NCBI GenBank assembly: GCA_947628315.1
Contig: CANQZJ010000018.1
Coordinates: forward strand, 1-37,554
From: an uncultured Oscillospiraceae bacterium
Lineage (GTDB): Bacteria; Bacillota; Clostridia; Oscillospirales; Oscillospiraceae
Direction of reading: 5' to 3'
Length of the DNA stretch: 37,554 nucleotides
The position numbers and the translations under genes were made by a program. The notes beneath the pieces were generated by a model that saw only the letters and a program-made list of their open reading frames with translations, was not told where the DNA came from and searched no databases. Below, piece by piece: positions 25,303 through 37,156 of the stretch. The stretch's first letter is position 1, and each line of letters starts with the position of its first letter.

Positions 25303-25670
25303 TTCTCGTCACCCTCCTTTTTGCCCGTCATCCGGGCGGCCAGCTCGTCCCCGCCGACCCCCAGATACCTCAACTCCTGGACGATCACGTCCAGCTTGCC
25401 CAGCAGTTCCTCCCGCCTGCCCGCGTTCACGTCCATGGGCAGGGCGGCGAAGCTGCCCTTCCCCGGCACCGAGTAGGCGTAGCCCTCCTGCTCCAGGGCC
25501 TCGTAGGCCCGCTGGATGGTGTTGGGGTTGATGGCCAGGGACGCCGCCAGCTGCCGCACCGAGGGCAGCTTGTCCCCCGCGGGGATGCCCCCGGTGATGA
25601 TGAGCTTCCTGAGCCCGTCCCGCACCTGTTCATAGATGGGGCGGTTGTCCCGGTAGTTCAACTGGAGCAT
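25299..25670 (-). CDS. YtrA-type GntR transcriptional regulator
   Basis: A 123-residue repressor of the small YtrA subclass. The winged helix (about 10-75) has PIYEQVRDGLRKLIITGGIPAGDKLPSVR and the recognition segment LAINPNTIQRAYEALEQEGY, followed by the wing YSVPGKGSF; a short helical tail (about 80-123) should dimerise. YtrA of B. subtilis represses an ABC operon induced by lipid II-binding antibiotics. It is the first gene of the operon, and a perfect palindrome sits 39 bases upstream of its ATG. GGAGATGG is the ribosome site. Confidence 0.92.
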   Translation of the reverse strand: MLQLNYRDNRPIYEQVRDGLRKLIITGGIPAGDKLPSVRQLAASLAINPNTIQRAYEALEQEGYAYSVPGKGSFAALPMDVNAGRREELLGKLDVIVQELRYLGVGGDELAARMTGKKEGDEK

Positions 25671-25708
25671 TTACCCATCTCCTTCCCGATATGAGCGTTC
25701 CCGCCCAC

Positions 25709-25733
25709 ACTGTATTATCTGTACTAATACAGT
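25709..25733. promoter_or_regulatory. Operator palindrome for the YtrA-type regulator
   Basis: Perfect inverted repeat ACTGTATTA-N7-TAATACAGT, 25 bases, directly upstream of the GntR gene. Size and TA-rich half-sites fit known YtrA-family operators. It overlaps the expected -10 region and start site on the minus strand, consistent with autorepression. Confidence 0.82.
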
Positions 25734-25758
25734 TACCATACTTTTCCGCCGCTGTCAA
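25730..25758 (-). promoter_or_regulatory. Promoter of the GntR-ABC-VanY-VanZ operon
   Basis: Perfect minus-strand TTGACA at 25753-25758. At 17-base spacing the -10 would be TAACTG (25730-25735) preceded by TGG, a poor hexamer helped by an extended -10. It overlaps the operator's edge. The exact -10 is uncertain. Confidence 0.5.
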
Positions 25759-25794
25759 GAAGTTTTTTCGCTCTGTTCCCGGATTGTTTACAAA

Positions 25795-25823
25795 TTGTCT
25801 TTATCTCCGCCGAATGTTATGAT
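25795..25823 (+). promoter_or_regulatory. Promoter for the HD-domain gene at 25871
   Basis: TTGTCT (25795-25800), 17-base spacer, TATGAT (25818-25823) with TGT extended -10. It is divergent from the GntR operon. Confidence 0.7.
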
Positions 25824-25870
25824 AGAGTAGAAAATGGAACAAATCTCCCGGGAGGAGTGTCTTTATTTCG

Positions 25871-26410
25871 ATGAATCGTGTGAATCTGAGCGTTTTTATC
25901 CGCCCCCTGTCCAAAAAGGCGGGAGCGGCGCTGGCCGCGGAGTGGCTGGAGTACATTGGTCACCTGCTCGTCACCCCGGAGGTGATGTCCATGGGCCAGT
26001 ACGACCACCACTTCGCCATCTCCTGCTACCAGCACTCGGTGTTCGTGTCCTTCGTGGCCTTCCGCATCGCCAAACGCATGGGGTGGGACTCCGCCTCCGC
26101 CGCCCGGGCCGGCCTGCTCCACGACCTGTACCTCTACCAACCCTATGACCAGAGCTGCCACCCCGGCAGCCAGTGCATCGACCACCCCCTGTTCGCCCTG
26201 ATGAACGCCCGCACCCTCTGCCCCGACCTGACGGACGAGGAACAGAACGCCATCGCCACCCACATGTGGCCCCTGGCCCTGCACATGCCCCGCAACCCGG
26301 TGGCGGTGGCGGTGACCATGGCGGACAAGGTGTGCGCCTCCGTCGAGCTGTTGAGCCGCTGCCGCGTCTCCGTCCTCCGCAGGCTGCTCCCCTCCGCTGT
26401 ACCGGTGTAA
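25871..26410 (+). CDS. HD-domain phosphohydrolase
   Basis: A 179-residue HD-superfamily protein. Motifs in order: CYQHSVFVSFVAFRIAKRMG (first His, about 55-74), AGLLHDLYLYQ (the HD pair, about 81-91), HPLFALMNARTL, IATHMWPLALHMP (third His region) and VAVTMADKVCASVELL (the terminal Asp). This arrangement is common in small clostridial HD proteins of unknown substrate. It is a single-gene unit with its own promoter and terminator. The AGGAG site is 13 bases from the chosen ATG, rather far, but no better start exists. Confidence 0.85.
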   Translation: MNRVNLSVFIRPLSKKAGAALAAEWLEYIGHLLVTPEVMSMGQYDHHFAISCYQHSVFVSFVAFRIAKRMGWDSASAARAGLLHDLYLYQPYDQSCHPGSQCIDHPLFALMNARTLCPDLTDEEQNAIATHMWPLALHMPRNPVAVAVTMADKVCASVELLSRCRVSVLRRLLPSAVPV

Positions 26411-26415
26411 AGCGC

Positions 26416-26449
26416 AACGGCGAGAAAACCCGGTTTTCTCGCCGTTTTT
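26416..26449 (+). terminator. Terminator after the HD-domain gene
   Basis: Stem CGGCGAGAAAA / TTTTCTCGCCG with CCCGG loop (26418-26444), followed by TTTTT. A second smaller GGGG/CCCC hairpin with a T run lies just beyond, near 26460-26485. Confidence 0.9.
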
Positions 26450-26546
26450 ACCGTCTTTTGGGGGATATTTTCCCCTCTTTTTCGTCAAAGCAAAATAATT
26501 TTCAAAATATCGAAAAAAACCCTTCCAAAATCATGCCGTTTATGTG

Positions 26547-26552
26547 TATAAT
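26547..26552 (+). promoter_or_regulatory. -10 element for prs
   Basis: A perfect TATAAT 70 bases before the prs ATG, in an AT-rich 200-base spacer. The -35 is weak (TCCAAA at 17-base spacing). Confidence 0.5.
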
Positions 26553-26621
26553 GGATTTGTCTGTGATACCGTTCCGTGCCGACAACATTCGACATATATA
26601 AGAGAGGAAGGAATCTGGTTT

Positions 26622-27587
<966 letters not shown>

Positions 27588-27610
27588 TCGTCCCCTGAAC
27601 CGACCTGCGC

Positions 27611-27645
27611 ACCGGGTCCGCCGCCCCGCGGCGGACCCGGTCTTG
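27611..27645 (+). terminator. Hairpin between prs and pth
   Basis: Perfect 14-pair stem ACCGGGTCCGCCGC / GCGGCGGACCCGGT with CCC loop, but only TCTTG after it. It may be a weak terminator or attenuator, or a stabiliser of the prs message end. Confidence 0.55.
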
Positions 27646-27679
27646 ATGTCCGAACCCACGTCGAAAGGAGGCGCCTTCC

Positions 27680-28267
27680 GTGCTGTTCCAGAAAAAGCTG
27701 CCCGTGACCTGGCTCGTCGTGGGCCTGGGCAACCCCGGCGACAAATATGAGGGCACCCGCCACAACGTGGGCTTTCTGGTGGCCGACGAGCTGGGCGAGC
27801 GGGGCAATTTCCCCATCCAGAAGCTGAAATACCACGCCCTTACCAATACCGCCGTCATCGGCGGCCAGGGGGCGCTGGTGATGAAGCCCGTCACCTATAT
27901 GAACCTGTCCGGCGAAGCCGTCGGGGAGGCCGCCCGGTTCTACAAGCTGGCCCCGGATCACGTGCTGGTCATCTCCGACGACGCGGATCTGCCCCTGGGC
28001 AAGCTCCGCATCCGCAAGAGCGGCTCCGCCGGCGGCCACAACGGGCTGAAGAACATCATCCAGCACCTGGGCTCCGACCAGTTCCCCCGGCTCCGGGTGG
28101 GGGTGGGCGGCAAGCCCCACCCCGACTACGACATGGCCGACTGGGTGCTGTCCAGGCTCACCGGGGAGGACAGGAAGGTCATGGATGAGGCGGTCAAACG
28201 GGCCGCCGAGGCGGTGGAGGCCATCCTGCGGGACGGCCCCGACCGGGCCATGAACAAATATAACTGA
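27680..28267 (+). CDS. pth: Peptidyl-tRNA hydrolase
   Basis: Releases peptides from prematurely dropped peptidyl-tRNA. The protein has 195 residues. It shows VVGLGNPGDKYEGTRHNVGF (the catalytic His is in TRHN, with Asn nearby), MKPVTYMNLSG, ISDDADLPLGKLRIRKSGSAGGHNGLKNI and RLRVGVG. The start is GTG with AAAGGAGG eight bases upstream. prs-pth-mfd order matches the classic Firmicute arrangement, without the ctc/bL25 gene seen in bacilli. Confidence 0.96.
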   Translation: MLFQKKLPVTWLVVGLGNPGDKYEGTRHNVGFLVADELGERGNFPIQKLKYHALTNTAVIGGQGALVMKPVTYMNLSGEAVGEAARFYKLAPDHVLVISDDADLPLGKLRIRKSGSAGGHNGLKNIIQHLGSDQFPRLRVGVGGKPHPDYDMADWVLSRLTGEDRKVMDEAVKRAAEAVEAILRDGPDRAMNKYN

Positions 28268-28339
28268 CCGGGCCGCAAGGGGTTTTTGCGCCTCTTTGCG
28301 CCCACGGCTTCCAAATTTTAGTAATCCCGAGGTGTCCCC

Positions 28340-31300
28340 ATGAAGCAGCTCCTCAACATTCTGGATAAGGTACCGGAGTTCAACGGCCTGCTGGCCGCCA
28401 TCGAGGGGGGGCGTTCCCCCATCGAGGTGTCCGGCCTGTCCCCCGTCCACCGGGCCCACTTCGCCGCGGGGCTGATGGCCCGTCTGGACTGCCCGGTGGT
28501 GCTGGTCTGCGCCGACGAGTCCGAGGCCGCCCGGCTGGGGCAGGACGTCACCGCCCTCACCGGCGTGCCCGCCACCATGATCGCCGCCAGGGAGTTTTTG
28601 TTCCACGAGGGAGCGGTGGCCTCCCGCCAGTGGGAGCACCGCCGGCTGGCCGCCTTCCACGCCATGGCGGAGGGCAGGGCCCCCCTCATCGTGGCCACCA
28701 TCGAGGGCCTGCTCCAGCGCACCCTGCCCCCCGAGGAGCTGGCGGAGCACACCATTTCCCTGGAAATCACCGGCCGGTACGACTTAAGCGAGCTTGCCGA
28801 CCGGCTCTCCGCCATGGGCTATACCCGCTGCCAGCAGGTGGAGGGCGTGGGCCAGTTCGCCCTGCGGGGCGGCATCCTGGACGTGTACTCCCCCGGCGGG
28901 GACGACCCGGTTCGGGTGGAGTTCTGGGACGAGGACGTGGACTCCATGGGCCTGTTCGACGTGTCCTCCCAGCGGCGGATCGGCCGGCTGGAGCGGGCGG
29001 TGTTCCTGCCCGCCTGGGAGGCGCTGCCCCTCCGGGAGGGCGGCCAATGGCTCCGCACCCCCGATCAGCGTCTCCCCGCCCGGTATCAGACCCTCGCCAC
29101 CGCCGCCGACCACCTCCCCATCGACGCGGTCATCTGCCTGTCCGACTCCGGCCGGGTGGCGGAGCGGGCCAAAAACTGGCTTTGGCAGCTGAACGAGGAT
29201 GTGAAGACCCTCATCGAAAACGGCGTGGTGGACGGCAAACACGCCGTCTTCGCCGCCGATCTGGGCCAGGTGATGGCCCGCCTGGCCGACCACGCCCTGT
29301 GCTTCCTGGACTCCTTCACCACCTCGGCGGCCCCCCTGCCCCCCAGGGTGATGCTGTCCGCCCAGGGCCGGCAGCTGTCCTCCTTCGGCGCCAGCCTGGA
29401 CACCGCCGTGGCCGATCTGTCCCAGTTCCAGCGATCCGGCGCGGGGACGGTGGTGCTGGTGGGCAGCGAGCAGCGGGCCCTGAACCTCCAATCCCTGCTC
29501 CGGGACAACAAGATCCGCTCCGCCGTGGACTTCCAGCTCCACGACCTGCCCCAGCCGGGGGGCGTCACCATCGCCGTGGGGGGGCTCTCCGCCGGGTTCG
29601 ACTATATCGGCTGCCCCTACGCCGTCCTTACCGAGGGCGGGAACGAGCCCCGGAAAAAGGGCAAGCGCCTGAAGCACGCCGCCGACCGCCGGAAGGTGGA
29701 CTCCTTCACCGACCTGTCCCCCGGCGACCTGGTGGTGCACGAGTACCACGGCATCGGCCGGTTCGTGGGCATGGTGAAGATGCAGGTGGACGGCGTGGAC
29801 AAGGACTACGTCAAGCTGGCCTACGCCGGGACGGACACCCTCTACCTCCCCGCCACCCAGCTGGACGCCATCTCCAAATATATCGGCGGCGGGGACGACC
29901 CGGAGACCAAAAAGCTGTCCAAGCTGGGCGGTACCGACTGGGAGCGGGCCAAGAGCCGCACCCGGGCCGCCGTCAAAGACCTGGCCAAGGGCCTTATCCA
30001 GCTCTACGCCCAGCGCCAGCGCCAGCCGGGGTACGCCTTCTCCCCCGACTCCCCCTGGCAGAAGGAGTTTGAAGACGAGTTCCCCTATGAGGAGACGGAG
30101 GATCAGCTCCGCTCCGTCCGGGAGATCAAGCGGGACATGGAGACCGCCCGGCCCATGGATCGCCTGCTCTGCGGCGACGTGGGCTACGGCAAAACGGAGG
30201 TGGCCCTCCGGGCGGTGATGAAGTGCGTGCTGGACGGCAAACAGGCCGCCATCCTGGTGCCCACCACCGTCCTGGCCCGGCAGCACTATCTGACCGCCAG
30301 GAGCCGCTTCGCCAATTACCCGGTGGAGATCGACGTGGTGAGCCGTTTCCGCACCGCCCCCCAGATCAAGAAAACACTGGCCGCCCTGGAGAAAGGGGAC
30401 GTGGACGTGCTCATCGGCACCCACCGGCTGCTCCAAAAGGACGTGAAGTTCAAGGACTTAGGGCTTCTGGTGGTGGACGAGGAACAGCGCTTCGGCGTCA
30501 CCCACAAGGAGCGGCTGAAGGAGCTGTCCAAACAGGTGGACGTGCTCACCCTGTCCGCCACCCCCATCCCCAGGACGCTGAACATGGCGCTGTCCGGCAT
30601 CCGGGACATGTCCGCCATCGAGGAGCCCCCCGCCTCCCGCCAGCCGGTGCAGACCTATGTGCTGGAGCACGACTGGTCGGTGCTTGCCGACGCCATGCGC
30701 CGGGAGCTGGAGCGGGGCGGCCAGGTGTACTACCTCCACAACCGGGTGGACACCATCGAGCGCACCGCCGCCCGCATCCGGGATATGCTGGGGGAGGACG
30801 TGACGGTGGCGGTGGGCCACGGCAAGATGGCCCAGGAGGAGCTGAACGACGTGATGACCCGGGTGTCCGACGGGGAGGTGGACGTGCTGGTGTGCACCAC
30901 CATCATCGAGACGGGCATCGACATCGCCAACGTGAACACCCTCATCATCGAGGACGCGGACAAGATGGGCCTGGCCCAGCTCCACCAGATCCGGGGCCGG
31001 GTGGGCCGCTCCCCCCGGCGGGCCTACGCCTACATGACCTACCGCCAGGGCAAGGTGCTCACCGAGGTGGCCGCCAAGCGGCTGTCCGCCATCCGGGAGT
31101 ACGCCGAATTCGGCTCCGGCTTCAAGATCGCCATGCGGGATCTTGAAATTCGCGGCGCCGGCAATCTGCTGGGCCCGGAGCAGTCCGGCTTCATGATGAG
31201 CGTGGGATACGACCTGTACCTCAAGCTGCTGGAGGAGGCCGTGCTGGAGGAAAAGGGCGAGCTGCCCGCCCGGCAGGCGGAGTGCACCGTGGATCTGTCC

Positions 31301-31732
31301 GTGGCCGCCTCCATCCCGGACAAATACGTGCCCATGCCGGAGCAGCGGATGGATCTGTACCGCCGCATCGCCCGCATCCGCACCTCCGGCGACGCCGACG
31401 ACATGACCGACGAGCTCATCGACCGCTTCGGCGACCCGCCGAGGCCGGTGAACAACCTGATCTCCGTCGCCCTGCTGCGGGGTCAGGGGGCGGCCTGCGG
31501 CGTCACCGACGTGAGCCAGAAAAACGGCGCCATCACCTTTACCATCGCCGCCTTTGACTTAAAGCAGATCTCCGAGCTGGCGGGGAGTTATCCCGGCCGC
31601 CTGCTGTTCTCCCCCGGGGACACCCCCGCCTTCACCGTGCGCCTCCGCAAGGGGGAGGATCCCCTCCGGCTGGCCTCCGGGCTGATGGATCGCTACCAGG
31701 CCATCCTCGGCCAAAATGGAAAAGAATTGTGA
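28340..31732 (+). CDS. mfd: Transcription-repair coupling factor Mfd
   Basis: A DNA translocase that removes RNA polymerase stalled at lesions and recruits UvrA. At 1130 residues it is full length. The UvrB-like N-terminal module is followed by the RNA-polymerase-binding Tudor/CarD-type domain near 455-517 (LSPGDLVVHEYHGIGRFVGM). The translocase has Walker A CGDVGYGKTEVALRA near 612 and VDEEQRFG near 712, then the TRG motif region with IETGIDIANVNTLII, QIRGRVGRSPRRAYAY, and the C-terminal UvrA-occluding domain. GAGGTG precedes the ATG. It is the largest gene in the window. Confidence 0.98.
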   Translation: MKQLLNILDKVPEFNGLLAAIEGGRSPIEVSGLSPVHRAHFAAGLMARLDCPVVLVCADESEAARLGQDVTALTGVPATMIAAREFLFHEGAVASRQWEHRRLAAFHAMAEGRAPLIVATIEGLLQRTLPPEELAEHTISLEITGRYDLSELADRLSAMGYTRCQQVEGVGQFALRGGILDVYSPGGDDPVRVEFWDEDVDSMGLFDVSSQRRIGRLERAVFLPAWEALPLREGGQWLRTPDQRLPARYQTLATAADHLPIDAVICLSDSGRVAERAKNWLWQLNEDVKTLIENGVVDGKHAVFAADLGQVMARLADHALCFLDSFTTSAAPLPPRVMLSAQGRQLSSFGASLDTAVADLSQFQRSGAGTVVLVGSEQRALNLQSLLRDNKIRSAVDFQLHDLPQPGGVTIAVGGLSAGFDYIGCPYAVLTEGGNEPRKKGKRLKHAADRRKVDSFTDLSPGDLVVHEYHGIGRFVGMVKMQVDGVDKDYVKLAYAGTDTLYLPATQLDAISKYIGGGDDPETKKLSKLGGTDWERAKSRTRAAVKDLAKGLIQLYAQRQRQPGYAFSPDSPWQKEFEDEFPYEETEDQLRSVREIKRDMETARPMDRLLCGDVGYGKTEVALRAVMKCVLDGKQAAILVPTTVLARQHYLTARSRFANYPVEIDVVSRFRTAPQIKKTLAALEKGDVDVLIGTHRLLQKDVKFKDLGLLVVDEEQRFGVTHKERLKELSKQVDVLTLSATPIPRTLNMALSGIRDMSAIEEPPASRQPVQTYVLEHDWSVLADAMRRELERGGQVYYLHNRVDTIERTAARIRDMLGEDVTVAVGHGKMAQEELNDVMTRVSDGEVDVLVCTTIIETGIDIANVNTLIIEDADKMGLAQLHQIRGRVGRSPRRAYAYMTYRQGKVLTEVAAKRLSAIREYAEFGSGFKIAMRDLEIRGAGNLLGPEQSGFMMSVGYDLYLKLLEEAVLEEKGELPARQAECTVDLSVAASIPDKYVPMPEQRMDLYRRIARIRTSGDADDMTDELIDRFGDPPRPVNNLISVALLRGQGAACGVTDVSQKNGAITFTIAAFDLKQISELAGSYPGRLLFSPGDTPAFTVRLRKGEDPLRLASGLMDRYQAILGQNGKEL

Positions 31733-31749
31733 ACGATTCCCCCAGGGGC

Positions 31750-31778
31750 TTGCCTTTCCCCGGCCGGGATGATACAAT
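31750..31778 (+). promoter_or_regulatory. Promoter for the PrsA-like lipoprotein
   Basis: TTGCCT (31750-31755), 17-base spacer, TACAAT (31773-31778) with TGA extended -10, 40 bases before the ATG. No terminator separates it from mfd. Confidence 0.75.
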
Positions 31779-31818
31779 GGCCGCACTTTTCCCCCACTGT
31801 TTGAATGGAGTGATCTGA

Positions 31819-32997
31819 ATGAAAAAGCGTATCCTCGCCATGCTGTTGGCCCTGGTGCTGGCCCTGGGCCTCGCCGCCTGCGGCGCCGCGCGGCCGCAGG
31901 ACAGCGCCGCCCCCTCCGCCGCCCCTGACGCCACGGCGGATCCCGGCGCCTCCGCCGATCCCTCTGCCGCCCCCTCTGCCGGGGTCACCGACATCCCGGT
32001 GGATCTGACCCGGAACGTGGTGGAGTTCTCCGCCGGCCTGAGCCCCGACGACGTGGTGCTCACCGTCAACGGGGAGGATATCACCGCCGACCTGTACTGC
32101 TATCTGCTGTTCTCCGCCTGTGCCAACCTGGAGAGTCAGTATTACTACTACACCGGCAGCACACTGCCGGATCTGTCCTTGTATTCAGACCTTCTCAGGG
32201 ACGACGTGGAGGATATGGCCGTCAACTACACCGTTCTCCGGCAGAAAGCCGATGAGCTGGGCGTGCCCCTCACCGACGGGCAGCTGGCCGACGCCCAGGC
32301 CACCCTCGCCGACGGCGGCACCTCCGAGGTATACAAAAACGCGTTCGGCTTCACCGACGCGTCCCTGGATTTTGTCTCCACCATCGACTTTTATTACGAT
32401 AACGTGCTGTCCACCATCCCCACCCCCACCGACGAGGAGCTGAACAACTACGTCTATCAGGTAAAGCACATCCTGCTGGCCACCATCGACACCTCCACCC
32501 AGGAGCCGCTGGACGACGCCGTCATCGCCGAGAAAAAGGCCCTGGCGGAGGACATCCTGTCCCAGCTCCGGGCCCTGGAGGGCGAGGAACAGCTGGCCAG
32601 GTTCGACGAACTGATGAACGAGTACAGTGAAGATCCCGGCCTGGCCTCTGAACCCGACGGCTATGAGTACACCATAGACGACCCCCTGGTGGACGGCTTC
32701 ACCGAGACCGCCCTGGCCCTCAAGCCCGGCGAGATCTCTGACATCTTGGAGACCTCCTTCGGCTATCACATCCTCCTCCGGCAGGAGCTCCAGTTCCGCG
32801 ACGAGACCAAAGAGAACTATCAGGACGACCTCCGGGCCCGGCAGCTGCAGGGCATGATGGACGGCTGGGCGGCCGAGGCAGAGACCACCCGCGCGGACGC
32901 TTTAGCCTCCATGGATCTGGCGGATTTTTACGATAAGTACAACGCCCATTACAACGCCTACTTCGAGGACAGGAACGGCGTGGAGGCCGTGGGCTGA
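31819..32997 (+). CDS. PrsA-like peptidylprolyl isomerase lipoprotein
   Basis: A 392-residue secreted foldase. Signal peptide and lipobox are MKKRILAMLLALVLALGLAAC (Cys21 lipidated), followed by an Ala/Ser/Pro/Asp linker to about residue 55. A SurA-like N-terminal helical part (about 75-210; VLTVNGEDITADLYCYLL) leads to a parvulin domain (about 215-320) with VKHILLAT, FDELMNEYSEDPG, LKPGEISDILETSFGYHILL, then a helical tail. Such proteins fold exported proteins outside the membrane. It is placed after mfd, as parvulin genes often are in clostridia, with its own promoter and a strong terminator. Confidence 0.9.
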   Translation: MKKRILAMLLALVLALGLAACGAARPQDSAAPSAAPDATADPGASADPSAAPSAGVTDIPVDLTRNVVEFSAGLSPDDVVLTVNGEDITADLYCYLLFSACANLESQYYYYTGSTLPDLSLYSDLLRDDVEDMAVNYTVLRQKADELGVPLTDGQLADAQATLADGGTSEVYKNAFGFTDASLDFVSTIDFYYDNVLSTIPTPTDEELNNYVYQVKHILLATIDTSTQEPLDDAVIAEKKALAEDILSQLRALEGEEQLARFDELMNEYSEDPGLASEPDGYEYTIDDPLVDGFTETALALKPGEISDILETSFGYHILLRQELQFRDETKENYQDDLRARQLQGMMDGWAAEAETTRADALASMDLADFYDKYNAHYNAYFEDRNGVEAVG

Positions 32998-33014
32998 CCC
33001 CTCGACCGCTTTTT

Positions 33015-33046
33015 GACCCATCCGCGTACGCGGATGGGTCTTTTTT
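33015..33046 (+). terminator. Terminator after the PrsA-like gene
   Basis: A 26-base full palindrome GACCCATCCGCG-TA-CGCGGATGGGTC followed by TTTTTT. Confidence 0.95.
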
Positions 33047-33089
33047 GTTCTGCCTGTCCCTTCCCGTCTTTTCGACGCTCCGCCCCCGC

Positions 33090-33095
33090 TATAAT
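33090..33095 (+). promoter_or_regulatory. -10 element for the P-type ATPase
   Basis: A perfect TATAAT 25 bases before the ATG. No convincing -35 at 16-18 bases; the nearest candidate TTCGAC is too close. Confidence 0.4.
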
Positions 33096-33119
33096 GGGAT
33101 GGATAAAGGAGTGTTTGCC

Positions 33120-35744
<2,625 letters not shown>

Positions 35745-35765
35745 TCCGCCCGTTTTGCGAGATCC

Positions 35766-35793
35766 GGCGCCTTTCCCCGGGAAAACGCCTTTT
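35766..35793 (+). terminator. Weak terminator after the P-type ATPase
   Basis: Imperfect stem GGCG..TTTCC / GGAAA.CGCC with CCG loop and a small bulge, followed by TTTT. It sits just before the thiolase promoter. Confidence 0.55.
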
Positions 35794-35798
35794 CCCTG

Positions 35799-35827
35799 TT
35801 GATTTTTTACCCGTTCCATTATATAAT
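35799..35827 (+). promoter_or_regulatory. Promoter for the thiolase gene
   Basis: TTGATT (35799-35804), 17-base spacer, perfect TATAAT (35822-35827). TTGGAGG (35861-35867) is the ribosome site for the ATG at 35875. Confidence 0.88.
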
Positions 35828-35874
35828 TGAAATGTTGAGCACCCCCTCATGAAAAAAATATTGGAGGTCAAACC

Positions 35875-37128
35875 ATGAAAGACATCTACGTAGTGAATTG
35901 CTGCCGTACCGCCGTGGGCTCCTTTGGCGGCTCTCTGAAGGACGCCCCCGCCGCCGATCTGGGCGCCGTGGTCGTCAAGGAAGTGCTGAACCGCGCCGGC
36001 GTGAAGCCCGAGCAGGTGGACGAGCTGATGTTCGGCTCCATCCTCACCGCCGCCCAGGGCCAGAACGTGGCCCGGCAGGTGAGCATCAAGGCCGGCCTGC
36101 CCTACTCCGTCCCCGCCTACACCGTGGGCATGGTCTGCGGCTCCGGCATGAAGTCCGTCATCGAGGGCGCCCGCGCCATCCTGGCCGGCGACGCCGACAT
36201 CGTGGTGGCCGGCGGCACCGAGAACATGAGCGCCGCCCCCTACGCCCTCCCCACCGGACGTTACGGCGCCCGGATGGGCCACACCCAGATGATCGACACC
36301 ATGATCAAGGACGGCCTCTGGGACGCCTATAACAACTACCACATGGGCACCACCGCCGAGAACATCTGCGACATCTGGGGCATCACCCGCCAGGAGCTGG
36401 ACGAGTTCGCCGCCGCCTCCCAGCAGAAGACCGAGGCCGCCCAGGCCGCCGGCCGGTTCGACGACGAGATCGTCCCCGTCACCGTCAAGGTGAAGAAGCA
36501 GGAAGTGGAGTTCAAGAAGGACGAGTTCCCCCGGGCCGGCGTCACGGTAGAGAGCATCTCCAAGCTCCGCGGCGCCTTCCCCGTTCTGCCCGAGACTCCC
36601 GAAGTGGTGCACACCTTTGAGCCCACCGAGATCCACCCGGAGGACACCAACAAGAACGTGCAGCGGGTCACCGCCGCCAACGCCTCCGGCATCAACGACG
36701 GCGCCGCCGCCATCCTGCTGGCCTCCGGCGACGCGGTGGAGAAGTACGGCCTGAAGCCCATGGCCAAACTGGTCAGCTGGGGCCAGGGCGGCGTGGATCC
36801 CAAGATCATGGGCGTGGGCCCCGTGCCCGCCTCCCGCGCGGCCATGAAGAAGGCCGGCCTCACCATCGAGGACATCGACCTGGTGGAGGCCAACGAGGCC
36901 TTTGCCGCCCAGTCCGTGGCCGTGGCCCGCGAGCTGCACTTTGACATGAGCAAGGTCAACGTCAACGGCGGCGCCATCTCCCTGGGCCACCCCGTGGGCG
37001 CCTCCGGCGCGCGGATCATCGTCACCCTGCTCCACGAGATGCAGAAGCGGCCCGAGGCCAAGAAGGGCCTGGCCACCCTGTGCATCGGCGGCGGCATGGG
37101 CGTCGCCACCATCTTCGAAAAGGTGTAA
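35875..37128 (+). CDS. Acetyl-CoA C-acetyltransferase (thiolase)
   Basis: Condenses two acetyl-CoA to acetoacetyl-CoA, the entry step of butyrate or beta-oxidation-type pathways in these anaerobes. The protein has 417 residues against about 393 for typical members. The nucleophile is Cys88 in MVCGSGMKSV; the second and third active residues are His372 (SLGHPVGASG) and Cys403 (LCIGGGMGVA). The extra length comes from a 24-residue insert between KLRGAF and VTAANASGINDG (about 246-272). Codon choice is very biased to G/C-ending codons and the promoter is strong, both consistent with high expression. No other butyrate gene is in the window, so the pathway is inference. Confidence 0.95.
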   Translation: MKDIYVVNCCRTAVGSFGGSLKDAPAADLGAVVVKEVLNRAGVKPEQVDELMFGSILTAAQGQNVARQVSIKAGLPYSVPAYTVGMVCGSGMKSVIEGARAILAGDADIVVAGGTENMSAAPYALPTGRYGARMGHTQMIDTMIKDGLWDAYNNYHMGTTAENICDIWGITRQELDEFAAASQQKTEAAQAAGRFDDEIVPVTVKVKKQEVEFKKDEFPRAGVTVESISKLRGAFPVLPETPEVVHTFEPTEIHPEDTNKNVQRVTAANASGINDGAAAILLASGDAVEKYGLKPMAKLVSWGQGGVDPKIMGVGPVPASRAAMKKAGLTIEDIDLVEANEAFAAQSVAVARELHFDMSKVNVNGGAISLGHPVGASGARIIVTLLHEMQKRPEAKKGLATLCIGGGMGVATIFEKV

Positions 37129-37156
37129 TTCCGCAAAACTTCCCGGAAATGACAAG

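Noticed and set aside
26544-26621. Upstream extension of prs
   Set aside because: It covers the TATAAT element, and the family start is MISHGKDLKIF with its own ribosome site.
28268-28339. Short tandem TTTGCGCC units between pth and mfd as a repeat or CRISPR-like element
   Set aside because: Only two imperfect copies in 25 bases; no array structure.
33090-33119. A full SigA promoter before the P-type ATPase
   Set aside because: The TATAAT is perfect but no -35 sits at proper spacing, so only the -10 is reported at low confidence.
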